Shown: positions 6,106-12,852 of the stretch, one piece after another | Layout of the letters: every line of letters starts with the position of its first letter | Position numbering within the stretch: position 1 is the first letter of the stretch | Virus record (IMG/VR): IMGVR_UViG_3300042868_004388 | Location: 1-26,918 of that record | Reading direction: 5' to 3' (one strand) | Origin: a virus | Length of the DNA stretch: 26,918 nucleotides | Position numbers and translations under genes: made by a program | The notes under the pieces: generated by a model | The model's input: only the letters and a program-made list of their open reading frames with translations | The model's database searches: none | Told to the model about the DNA's origin: nothing

Positions 6106-7099
6106 TTCTCATTTCCTTGTGTAGTTGTGTAAGTGTTTCGTGTGGTGTTGGAATAGCTTCAGCATACTCTTCTCGCTGAGCCGCCGCGAGCTCGTACCTA
6201 TCAATTGAAGACATTTGTTCAATACCCGCGGCTAAATGACTCCACGAGCTACCTATTGTACCCGCCGTTCGCCATTCGGTAGCAACAGGCGTAAGTGTGT
6301 TCATAGCTTGAAAAAATCTAGGAGACCACCAAGTGATCTTATCGTCGTGCGGTCCAATTAGCAAACCGACGCTTTTAGATATAACTTCCATTGCTTCAGC
6401 ATCTCCGTCAGTCTTAACCTGCTTAGTTGCTATGCTTGGGAACATAAGATTTTCTGAGGTTTTTACTGCCCAAGAAGACCGCAAAGATTCAACAGCCCAC
6501 CGATTGCTACGCTCTTTTACTTTAGAAGAATTTTCTATATAAAAAGAATCAACGTTGATTCCAACAAATGAACTAGTGACGTTTTCTGGAAGTCCTGTAG
6601 CTGAAAAGTGTTTAGCGTTCCACGGAAGAGTTGGGTACAGCGTTGTTGGCCACTTCTCGTTTAGCAAGTAGTCGGCAGCGTCTACTATCTTCGGAAGATC
6701 TACCGCTATCTTAAAATCTTTTCTCTTTGAATAAAACTCTTTGAATAGTCGCGAACTGTAGTCCTTGCTTGCTGACCGAAGACTTGCGTGTACTTTAGAC
6801 GGCTCGGGAGCATCGATAAATAAGCAAAGTCTTTTGTCATTTTTCATCGTGTCAATCAGTGACAAGATGCCGTAAGACTTATTCGCTGTAAGACTTAAAA
6901 CTGGAGCAATTCCAAGCAGCACAGCGTCATATTCTGCAACACTGTCAATCGTCCACCCAACCTGCGGATCTTGCCAGACAACTTCAACTCCGCTGTACTC
7001 AAGAATTTTACAAATCGCACCCGCAAAAGAAATGTTCTTTTCGTTTAGCAATTTAGAAGACTGCGGTGCAGTCATTCCAGATATAAGTACTTTTGTCAT
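6077..7099 (-). CDS. Putative glycosyltransferase-like protein of the sugar cassette
   Basis: A 340-residue protein, probably with a GT-B-like two-domain layout. The N-terminus MTKVLISGMTAPQSSKLLNE looks like a first Rossmann strand and loop, followed by EYDAVLLGIAP (about 57-67). The C-terminal half contains VGLLIGPHDDKITWWSPRFFQAMNTLTPVATEW, similar in layout to the donor-side segment of GT-B enzymes (a strand, an acidic loop, then a helix and a strand with a change-of-status motif). No clean EX7E motif is seen, so this is a tentative assignment. It is the last gene of the nucleotidyltransferase/HAD/kinase cassette (abutting it at 7099), which supports a transferase role. A polysaccharide pyruvyl-transferase-like or unknown fold is also possible. 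Confidence 0.5.
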   Translation of the reverse strand: MTKVLISGMTAPQSSKLLNEKNISFAGAICKILEYSGVEVVWQDPQVGWTIDSVAEYDAVLLGIAPVLSLTANKSYGILSLIDTMKNDKRLCLFIDAPEPSKVHASLRSASKDYSSRLFKEFYSKRKDFKIAVDLPKIVDAADYLLNEKWPTTLYPTLPWNAKHFSATGLPENVTSSFVGINVDSFYIENSSKVKERSNRWAVESLRSSWAVKTSENLMFPSIATKQVKTDGDAEAMEVISKSVGLLIGPHDDKITWWSPRFFQAMNTLTPVATEWRTAGTIGSSWSHLAAGIEQMSSIDRYELAAAQREEYAEAIPTPHETLTQLHKEMRIDNHVSIIQ

Positions 7100-7839
7100 T
7101 AAACTACGCCACCTGACTCAGTGTACGCTGACGGAATTCCAACGTCAATTGCTTTTACATCAACAAGCGTCGTACGAGTGCTTAGTATTTGAGACAGATA
7201 CGGCCCAATCTTGAGCTCGCTTTGCTTCAATTCAGGACTAAAAGATTCAGCACTTTCCCATGCTTCTGAAAAAACTTGAAGTGCTCTACTTGTATTGAAT
7301 ATGACAGGCCCGCACCAGACTTTAACCATTGTAGATCCCTCCCAGGCGTCATCTAGTGACACGCTAGACCCTTCAACATAGTCGTATGATTCGTTACCGG
7401 TGCTGCGGATACGCGTGAATCTGTGCGCTTGCTGTATTGAAACAGTTCTTACGCCTATGGCGTTATCGCCAGTCATAGCGCTGTCTAGCGCCATTTTGAC
7501 AACAGTGTCTTGGTCCATAATGTTGTCGCTCATTAACAGCATAACTGTATCCGATTGGATACATTTAAGTGCAAGCAACGTGGCATGCCCGGGACCAAGC
7601 GGTTCTTCTTGAACTACAATTTGTACCCATTGAGAGTAGGCCGAAAGAACACTAGAAACTTCTTCTTTATTGTGCGGCGACACTACTACATGACACGCAG
7701 TGGCGCCAGATGCCGATGCGTACTCTACAGCGTATGCAAGTAGTGGGATCCCGTTTAGCTCTAGTAAAGGCTTAAAGAATGGCTTAGCAACTCCAGCCAT
7801 GCGTTGGCCTCGGCCTGCTGCAAGTACTACTGCTTCCAA
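7099..7839 (-). CDS. Sugar (or choline)-1-phosphate-type nucleotidyltransferase, RmlA/LicC-like
   Basis: An NTP_transferase-fold enzyme that should couple an NTP with a phosphorylated sugar or small alcohol to make an NDP-activated donor. The nucleotide-binding signature LAAGRGQRM follows the start directly, then KPLLELNGIPLLAYAVEYA and VMLLMSDNIMD, corresponding to the conserved acidic metal-binding strand (GDN in RmlA). It is about 246 residues, the usual length for a single catalytic domain without a hexapeptide repeat. TTG 7839 is chosen as start since AGGA lies seven bases upstream and the protein then begins at the conserved first strand (LEAVVLAAG); a longer frame to 7872 would run further into the HAD gene. 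Substrate unknown. Confidence 0.8.
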   Translation of the reverse strand: MEAVVLAAGRGQRMAGVAKPFFKPLLELNGIPLLAYAVEYASASGATACHVVVSPHNKEEVSSVLSAYSQWVQIVVQEEPLGPGHATLLALKCIQSDTVMLLMSDNIMDQDTVVKMALDSAMTGDNAIGVRTVSIQQAHRFTRIRSTGNESYDYVEGSSVSLDDAWEGSTMVKVWCGPVIFNTSRALQVFSEAWESAESFSPELKQSELKIGPYLSQILSTRTTLVDVKAIDVGIPSAYTESGGVV

Positions 7840-8357
7840 GGCCAGTCCTGCTTGGCCCAAATAAAATCCCAACCCGCTGCATGCGCAGGCGCTTGTCCTT
7901 CAATGCGATCGTCAATGTACACACCGCGACTTCCAAGCTTGCGGAAGACTGCTTCTCTTTCAGTAGTTGAAACTCCGTGGCCAACTAAGTTTTTGTGGTT
8001 GAGACCAAGTTCTGTAAGAATTGTGAGTGCCGTGTCATTGGCTGCGCCGGTGACGTAGTACACCAAGCACGCTGGGTCACGCTCCAACGCTCTAGCAATG
8101 TCAGCAAATGGAAGCTTGTGTTTTATCGCTGCGCCATTTTTTAGTGTTTCTACATATTTTTTAGTTTTTTCCGCATGAAGTTCTCTTGCTTTTTCCAGCG
8201 AACCTAAGGCGTTCGGCAACCATGTCTGCCACGGGTGACCCCAGGCTTGCACAGGCATTTCAACACCAACAGCAGCGTATGATTCGCGAACAAGTTCACG
8301 AGAATCAACAAGCACGCCGTCAATGTCAGAGCACCATATTGTCATCTGTTTTACCAT
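7827..8357 (-). CDS. HAD-superfamily phosphatase
   Basis: A 176-residue HAD hydrolase. Motif I is CSDIDGVLVDS with nucleophile D11 and acid D13; motif II is the threonine in CLVYYVTGAA; a downstream YIDDR is the acidic motif IV. Such enzymes dephosphorylate small metabolites. In this cassette it may remove a phosphate from a phosphorylated sugar intermediate, as GmhB does in heptose activation, before the nucleotidyltransferase step. It overlaps the kinase gene upstream by 7 bases and the nucleotidyltransferase downstream by 13 bases, so the three are probably co-translated. A polynucleotide 3' phosphatase or 5' nucleotidase cannot be excluded. Confidence 0.75.
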   Translation of the reverse strand: MVKQMTIWCSDIDGVLVDSRELVRESYAAVGVEMPVQAWGHPWQTWLPNALGSLEKARELHAEKTKKYVETLKNGAAIKHKLPFADIARALERDPACLVYYVTGAANDTALTILTELGLNHKNLVGHGVSTTEREAVFRKLGSRGVYIDDRIEGQAPAHAAGWDFIWAKQDWPWKQ

Positions 8358-9112
8358 CGTTCTATCGCTCTCTCTAGCACTGTAAGTACTCTTGGTAGTG
8401 AGTCAGGAATGTTTCTTAAAACGTAAGGCACAGCGCGCATCACGTGAACAACAGCCCATGCCTCACCTACAACAAATAGCCTATCATCATCAATAAGATC
8501 TTTTACGTCTGCTCTGCGGTACGCAATCACTCCGTTATTGTACTTAGCATCTTCCCAGCCGCATGCACTCTGCAGGATCTTTCCAATGTCAACTGCTGGT
8601 GAGTCGGGAACAGTTTCTGTCGCCCGAATTGGGTCAATGAATACTCTTCCGTACCCAGCACGGTTCATTACGTTTTCAGCCGTCGGGTCTCCATGTGAGA
8701 GACAGTGCTTCATTCTAAAAGCGCCATCGCCTGCTATTTTAGCAGAGTTAATTATTTCTTTCGTAGTTGCTTCATCAATATGCTCTGCTAAGTACTTGTC
8801 AATCGTGTGTTTCATTTTGGCTTCAAGTAGCTCTTGTGTGTTAGCTGTAGGCGGAACTACGGCTGGCTGAGTCCACACATGATTAGCAAGCGCGGGAACA
8901 ATAAATGACGGAGTACTTTCCCAGTACTCGACGTACTCAAGTTCTTCCATTGTGTACCCGTCGTCTGTGATTGAAAGCACCTGCGGAAATATGACTCCAC
9001 CATGCTGCATAATCCACTCGCCTTGTTCTCGAGTGCGCTCAACTATGCCACCAGACTTTTTTACTATTCCATTAGGAAGTATCTCGACAACAGCCCCTGA
9101 CAAACCCCTCAC
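8351..9112 (-). CDS. APH-fold small-molecule kinase
   Basis: A 253-residue aminoglycoside/choline phosphotransferase-fold kinase. The catalytic region LSHGDPTAENVM holds H140, D142 and N147, and FIDP (D160) is the second metal-binding acidic residue. The N-terminal glycine-containing loop LSGAVVEILPNGIVKKS (about 4-20) matches the ATP-binding strand of the family, with K18/K19 near the expected lysine. APH-fold kinases include choline kinases, methylthioribose kinase and N-acetylhexosamine 1-kinase, all able to feed a nucleotidyltransferase. It is in a tight operon with the HAD phosphatase and nucleotidyltransferase and overlaps the GT-B gene by four bases. Substrate unknown; aminoglycoside resistance is unlikely in this context. 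Confidence 0.75.
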   Translation of the reverse strand: MRGLSGAVVEILPNGIVKKSGGIVERTREQGEWIMQHGGVIFPQVLSITDDGYTMEELEYVEYWESTPSFIVPALANHVWTQPAVVPPTANTQELLEAKMKHTIDKYLAEHIDEATTKEIINSAKIAGDGAFRMKHCLSHGDPTAENVMNRAGYGRVFIDPIRATETVPDSPAVDIGKILQSACGWEDAKYNNGVIAYRRADVKDLIDDDRLFVVGEAWAVVHVMRAVPYVLRNIPDSLPRVLTVLERAIERW

Positions 9113-10356
9113 GAGAACGCGCTTTCAATCATAATTTCAGCGCTCTTGCGTGGATCATTTCGTGTACGCAAGACTTCTCTGTTGTGACGAGCAATTTCAA
9201 GTCTGTCGCTGTCAGAAATCTCTAGACACTTGACAAAAGCTGCAGTGACTTGGTCAATGATTTCTCGGCCTTCAGGCTTCACGAGCCTCCCTTGTGTTGG
9301 AGATCCCTTATACCAATCAAGCACCATCATACGAAACTGCGGGTCAGATAGATGCTGCGGAACAATACACATGGCGCCAGCATCGGCTGCTTCAAGCGTG
9401 GAGTACTCCACAAGTCCTCGAGCAAAGTTATACGCAGTCAAGTTCATATGAACCTTAAAGCGCGATGCGATTGCAGCAGAATCAGTGTAGTTGCCAAGAT
9501 AGCGAACTAAGGCTTTTCCTGGAATCCGTGCGTCCCAAGCGTACGGAGTAATTATGTTTCCATCCTTACGTCCATCTGGCCTATCCATATCTGCTTGCTT
9601 AGCATAGCGGATAACTTTAGCGCCAAAATTGTCGCGAAGTTGTTCATACGTAATGTACGTCGGTGAAGGACCTAGCCCTACTGAACACGATCCCCATATC
9701 TCAACCACAATGTCTTCTGGCAATTGTGCGCCTGCAAGAGCAATTAACGGCTGTCCTTTATTGTAGATAAATCTTCCAGATGTTCCTACAATGTTTTCCT
9801 GCGGAATTGGGTCATCAATCGCAAAGCTTGGAAGAAACGGCATACATCCTTTGATCCATTTCATTCCTTTGAATAGATCATTGCTATCCGTAGCTGAGTC
9901 GTCGCTCATTGTGACGAGCATGCTGCCTCTATTTTCAGCCTCGAGCAAACGTGGAACAAACGGAATTGTGCTCGCTGGGTAAAAAGATCCGTGTAATGAA
10001 GTTGTCCACCTAGCTTTTGTGCGAAGAAGCGCATCAACGTACTCAGGTATGACATCTTCGCCTGCTTTGATTGCCATTTTGTCGTGCAAAGGGACTTTGA
10101 TTTCTGGAAGAACAACCATGTCGTATTTATCTAGCAACTCGACAAGGTTAGCGCTCTTGACAACTACGTCTGGCGCTTCATTCCACCATCGGCCGCCTGG
10201 TTGAGGCTTTCCCCACGATGATCTGACTTTTCCACTCTTTGTAAAAGAAACTACGTCGCACTCGTGACCTAGTTCTCTAAATCCATATCTCATTCTGAAA
10301 GCCCAAGCCGTTGGGCCTTTTACTCCTGGCTCTGGTTCAAGTATCGCTACCCGCAT
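9109..10356 (-). CDS. GT-B glycosyltransferase
   Basis: A 415-residue GT4-like enzyme. The N-terminal domain begins MRVAILEPEPGVKGPTAWAF, a Rossmann strand followed by a glycine-rich loop. The donor domain has GTSGRFIYNKGQPLIALAGA (about 191-210), VVEIWGSCSVGLGPSP and, near 317-322, VEYSTLEAADAGAMCIVP, with E317 and E322 in the donor-sugar contact region; the usual EX7E spacing is shortened. AAGGAG five to six bases before the ATG at 10356 is the best ribosome site of the cassette, and the long hairpin region lies just upstream, so this is likely the first gene of the leftward sugar operon. Acceptor could be modified DNA, a virion protein or a host wall polymer. Confidence 0.75.
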   Translation of the reverse strand: MRVAILEPEPGVKGPTAWAFRMRYGFRELGHECDVVSFTKSGKVRSSWGKPQPGGRWWNEAPDVVVKSANLVELLDKYDMVVLPEIKVPLHDKMAIKAGEDVIPEYVDALLRTKARWTTSLHGSFYPASTIPFVPRLLEAENRGSMLVTMSDDSATDSNDLFKGMKWIKGCMPFLPSFAIDDPIPQENIVGTSGRFIYNKGQPLIALAGAQLPEDIVVEIWGSCSVGLGPSPTYITYEQLRDNFGAKVIRYAKQADMDRPDGRKDGNIITPYAWDARIPGKALVRYLGNYTDSAAIASRFKVHMNLTAYNFARGLVEYSTLEAADAGAMCIVPQHLSDPQFRMMVLDWYKGSPTQGRLVKPEGREIIDQVTAAFVKCLEISDSDRLEIARHNREVLRTRNDPRKSAEIMIESAFS

Positions 10357-10401
10357 ACACTCTCCTTGTTTCGCTGTGTCGTATTAGAAATGATATCACG
10401 G

Positions 10402-10470
10402 ATGCGGCATAAACGGTGTGCCTACACAAATAAATATAAGTGTAGTAAACACGTTCCGTCTATGCCGCAT
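10402..10470. repeat. Long imperfect hairpin in the intergenic region
   Basis: The arms 10402-10416 (ATGCGGCATAAACGG) and 10456-10470 (CCGTCTATGCCGCAT) pair at 14 of 15 positions. Inside, 10422-10427 (CTACAC) and 10440-10445 (GTGTAG) add a perfect 6-bp stem around a 12-base A/T-only loop (10428-10439). It is the main content of the gap 10357-10498 between the ssDNA-binding protein gene and the sugar cassette. It could be a terminator or processing site, an operator, or a replication-origin structure. I see no second copy in the window. Confidence 0.65.
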
Positions 10471-10498
10471 CACACGACAAACTCCTATGATCTAGTGA

Positions 10499-11080
10499 TC
10501 AGAAAGGAGCGGCTGGCGGTGTGTTGATGTCTACTGGTGCTGCTGCTGGAGCCGGAGCTGCTGCAACTGGTGCCGGTGCAACTGCAGGAGCAGGCGCTGG
10601 GGCCGGTGCTGGAGCAGGAGCCGGTGCAGGGGCTGGAGCAGGAGCTGCCGCCGCTGCAATAACAGGTGCTGACGCAACTGCACTGTAGTATGACTTGATT
10701 TCATTCTTCTTTTGACCCTGCCAAGTGCGTGACCCAATTTGCGCACGGAATGTGCGTCCCTTGAGTGCTTGCTCAATTTGAGCGTTGGTTGGGCTTGTTG
10801 CGAAGAAATCGCGGTTAAGACCAAGCGCATTCATTTTGCGGAAAAAGATTCCAAGCGCAGTTGGGTTGTCGGTTGAGACAACCAAGTTGTCCCAGACGAG
10901 ACGCTTCATGTGGGCGCCTGTCTGAACCTGTGCTTTAACTGCGAACATTGTTTTTCCTGATTGCGTTGTCTTTGCGACGCCTTCTACGATTGCAAGATCG
11001 TAGTCACCGTCTGGAAGTGGATCATAGCTGCCGACATCGCCAGCTTCTTTAACTAGGTCTCCCCAATTGAGTGTACTCAT
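10499..11080 (-). CDS. Phage ssDNA-binding protein (DUF669-like) with Pro-Ala tail
   Basis: A 193-residue protein whose N-terminal 130 residues match the phage DUF669-type single-strand-binding proteins: MSTLNWGDLVKEAGDVGSYD, then LPDGDYDLAIVEGVAKTTQSG and KRLVWDNLVVSTDNPTALGIFFRKMNALGL, an OB-like beta pattern. It is immediately downstream of a Sak4-like ATPase, the usual pairing in phage recombination modules. Residues 141-183 are an Ala/Pro low-complexity tail, (PA)n, that takes the place of the acidic tail of typical SSBs; the protein ends PPAAPF, and a C-terminal Phe is typical of SSB tips. The start ATG has only a weak ribosome site. Binding activity is inferred from family and context. 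Confidence 0.75.
   Translation of the reverse strand: MSTLNWGDLVKEAGDVGSYDPLPDGDYDLAIVEGVAKTTQSGKTMFAVKAQVQTGAHMKRLVWDNLVVSTDNPTALGIFFRKMNALGLNRDFFATSPTNAQIEQALKGRTFRAQIGSRTWQGQKKNEIKSYYSAVASAPVIAAAAAPAPAPAPAPAPAPAPAPAPAVAPAPVAAAPAPAAAPVDINTPPAAPF
10532..10660 (-). repeat. (Pro-Ala)n coding repeat
   Basis: About 129 bases of near-tandem GCx/CCx codons encode residues 141-183 of the ssDNA-binding protein. The synonymous codons are varied, so the DNA is less repetitive than the protein. This suggests selection for a flexible Pro-Ala linker rather than recent slippage. Shadow frames through it are not genes. Confidence 0.85.
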
Positions 11081-11110
11081 GGTATTTACCGTGTCTTTCT
11101 GTGTTTGTTG

Positions 11111-11872
11111 TTATTTGGTTTCTGAAGCAGGACGAGGCCCAAAGACGATGTCAAGCATCGCCTCTATGCCTAAGTTCTGTTGTTCTACTACTTTTCCAAG
11201 CCTACCCTGAACTCGCTCACCAGCTTCGTACTGGTTGGTGCGCTCAACGTGCATCCTACGTGCTTTTATTGGAAGCTGCGTAGGATCTGGGTTTGGAAAT
11301 TCCTCAACGGTGATAGCGCCAAGGATGTCGTAGAAATACGGGGCTTGAATTGCAAGTTGTCCTTGCAAGTATGGACGGTATCTGCCGTCTTGCCCCTGTC
11401 TGGCCATTGCTGTAAGAACAACTGCCTCAAGTGGATTAGTTGCATGCATTGTGAGGTCGCGCAAATCTCGAAGAAGCGCTCCCATGTGGCGAAGAAGCTC
11501 GCCCCATTGCTGCATTTGCATTTGATTCTTTCCAGCAATGTTATCAACGCACTTTACTTGAAGCTCAGATACTGAGTCAATAATCAACGACTTAAACTGA
11601 TGCTTGCCAAGTTGCAACCACTGGTACGCTTTGATAACAGTGTCGTATTCAATTACGTTTACGACGCATGTGTCCCATGTTCCGTCTGCGACAGGCGGCT
11701 CTTCTCGTAGTGGGTCCCAATACTTGACATTGATGGGAAGGAACCTGTGTCCACCCTCTACGTCAAGCATCAGTCTTGGGTACGGTGCTGTCACCGCAAA
11801 TGTAGACTTACCTACCTTAGATTCTCCGTAGACCATCATGGTCAATGAACGTTGTACTCTTGACATTGTCAC
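11111..11872 (-). CDS. Sak4-like RecA-fold ATPase (AAA_24) recombinase
   Basis: A 253-residue ATPase of the AAA_24/Sak4 type, used by phages for single-strand annealing or strand exchange. Walker A is YGESKVGKST (residues 15-24), followed by LMLDVEGGHRFLP, and the Walker B-like strand is SLIIDSVSEL. A C-terminal RxEx region, IKARRMHVERTNQYEAGER, is basic and may contact DNA. GTG 11872 is chosen because AAGGAA is about five bases upstream and it overlaps the nuclease stop (GTGA); ATG 11866 is an alternative. It lies between a PD-(D/E)XK nuclease and an SSB, giving a full nuclease-recombinase-SSB recombination set. Confidence 0.8.
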   Translation of the reverse strand: MTMSRVQRSLTMMVYGESKVGKSTFAVTAPYPRLMLDVEGGHRFLPINVKYWDPLREEPPVADGTWDTCVVNVIEYDTVIKAYQWLQLGKHQFKSLIIDSVSELQVKCVDNIAGKNQMQMQQWGELLRHMGALLRDLRDLTMHATNPLEAVVLTAMARQGQDGRYRPYLQGQLAIQAPYFYDILGAITVEEFPNPDPTQLPIKARRMHVERTNQYEAGERVQGRLGKVVEQQNLGIEAMLDIVFGPRPASETK

Positions 11873-12852
11873 TCGTTTCCTTTTAGCTCTGTTGGTTTGT
11901 AGTAACCGTACGGGTCATCGACCACATACAATTCGGCAATTGCTTGTTCGGCGGCGCTTCCGTCGTCAAACAGTGGGCAAATGGCGAAGAATTGGCATTT
12001 CCACTTACAGTCTCGGCTAGGCCGAGGATACGCTACGTTGTGATGGTCTTGGCCATCATCAAGCGCTTTGCGCACTATAAGCATGTCACGAACCGTGCCA
12101 TGTATTCGCGACCAGAATGATCTGAGAGCGAATGTGTTATGCCGAACTTCAATTTGCTCGTAGAAAGGAGGCTTTGCGTTAGCAGTACGCTTCACTTTCT
12201 TGAGCATTGTAAATATACCGCCTTCGCTGCGCTCTCCTTCAGCGTTTTGTGCAGCTTCAAGAAGCATGTACGTCAAGATTTGTTCGTTCATGTGCGCAAG
12301 AGATGCGAACTCAGTGAACGATCCGCCAACTGTCTTGAAGTCTCTAAACATGCGTACTCCATCGCCTTTGCGACGGACTCGCATATCGAGCTTTCCTTGA
12401 AGTATCACTTCACCATCAAACATCGGCATCGCAATAATCTCTTCAGTAGAAATCATCTCGAGTTCTGCGTCAATGCCGTTCTCGTCTACCCATTGAAGGT
12501 ATCCTTCGAGCATAATGCGGCCAAGCTCGGCTTCAGTGTCTAGATCCATAGTGTCACGGAAGCTATCAATCAACAACTGCTTGTCACGAGCAACAAGCGT
12601 TGCGTGCGCGTCAAGAAGAGGAGTGTCTGTTGAGTAGTACATATCAAGAGCGCCGTGAATTCTAGAGCCAAGTGCAAGAGCACCAGTGAAGTTAGTGCTT
12701 TGTGGTTGAAGCCTACGATAGTAGTTAAGCCACCACTTACGACGGCAATCTTTAAATGTCTGGATTTCTGAGTTAGAAATCTTTAGTGGTTTCTTTATTC
12801 CAATTTCTACTGGAACACCCATAACACCATCAGTGACGTTAAACTCTGTCAT
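11869..12852 (-). CDS. PD-(D/E)XK nuclease with Fe-S cluster (Cas4/RecB-like)
   Basis: A 327-residue exonuclease of the PDDEXK_1 group. The active site is seen as LQGKLDMRV (D156) and FRDFKTV (D171, K173), with the RecB-type QILTYML helix following. A single N-terminal cysteine (C36 in DCRRKWW) and a C-terminal set (C282, C286, C292) fit the Cas4/AddB-type [4Fe-4S] layout. Such phage nucleases process DNA ends to give substrates for the adjacent Sak4-like recombinase. Its start overlaps the stop of the helicase gene (TAATG), consistent with coupled translation. No CRISPR array is present, so a recombination role is preferred over spacer acquisition. Confidence 0.85.
   Translation of the reverse strand: MTEFNVTDGVMGVPVEIGIKKPLKISNSEIQTFKDCRRKWWLNYYRRLQPQSTNFTGALALGSRIHGALDMYYSTDTPLLDAHATLVARDKQLLIDSFRDTMDLDTEAELGRIMLEGYLQWVDENGIDAELEMISTEEIIAMPMFDGEVILQGKLDMRVRRKGDGVRMFRDFKTVGGSFTEFASLAHMNEQILTYMLLEAAQNAEGERSEGGIFTMLKKVKRTANAKPPFYEQIEVRHNTFALRSFWSRIHGTVRDMLIVRKALDDGQDHHNVAYPRPSRDCKWKCQFFAICPLFDDGSAAEQAIAELYVVDDPYGYYKPTELKGNE

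Noticed and set aside
6077-7099. TET/JBP dioxygenase for 5mC oxidation
   Set aside because: No HxD...H iron site or 2-oxoglutarate Arg pattern is seen; the C-terminal part looks GT-B-like instead.
8351-9112. Aminoglycoside resistance gene
   Set aside because: The APH-type motif is shared by many small-molecule kinases, and the context is a sugar/alcohol activation cassette; the sequence is short and divergent.
10531-10830. Gln/Leu/Arg-rich frame opposite the Pro-Ala tail in another - strand frame
   Set aside because: It is a shadow of the repetitive GCx/CCx codons, has no ribosome site, and is wholly inside the SSB gene.
11869-12852. Cas4 of a CRISPR system
   Set aside because: No repeat array or other cas gene is present; the Sak4-like and SSB neighbours point to phage recombination.
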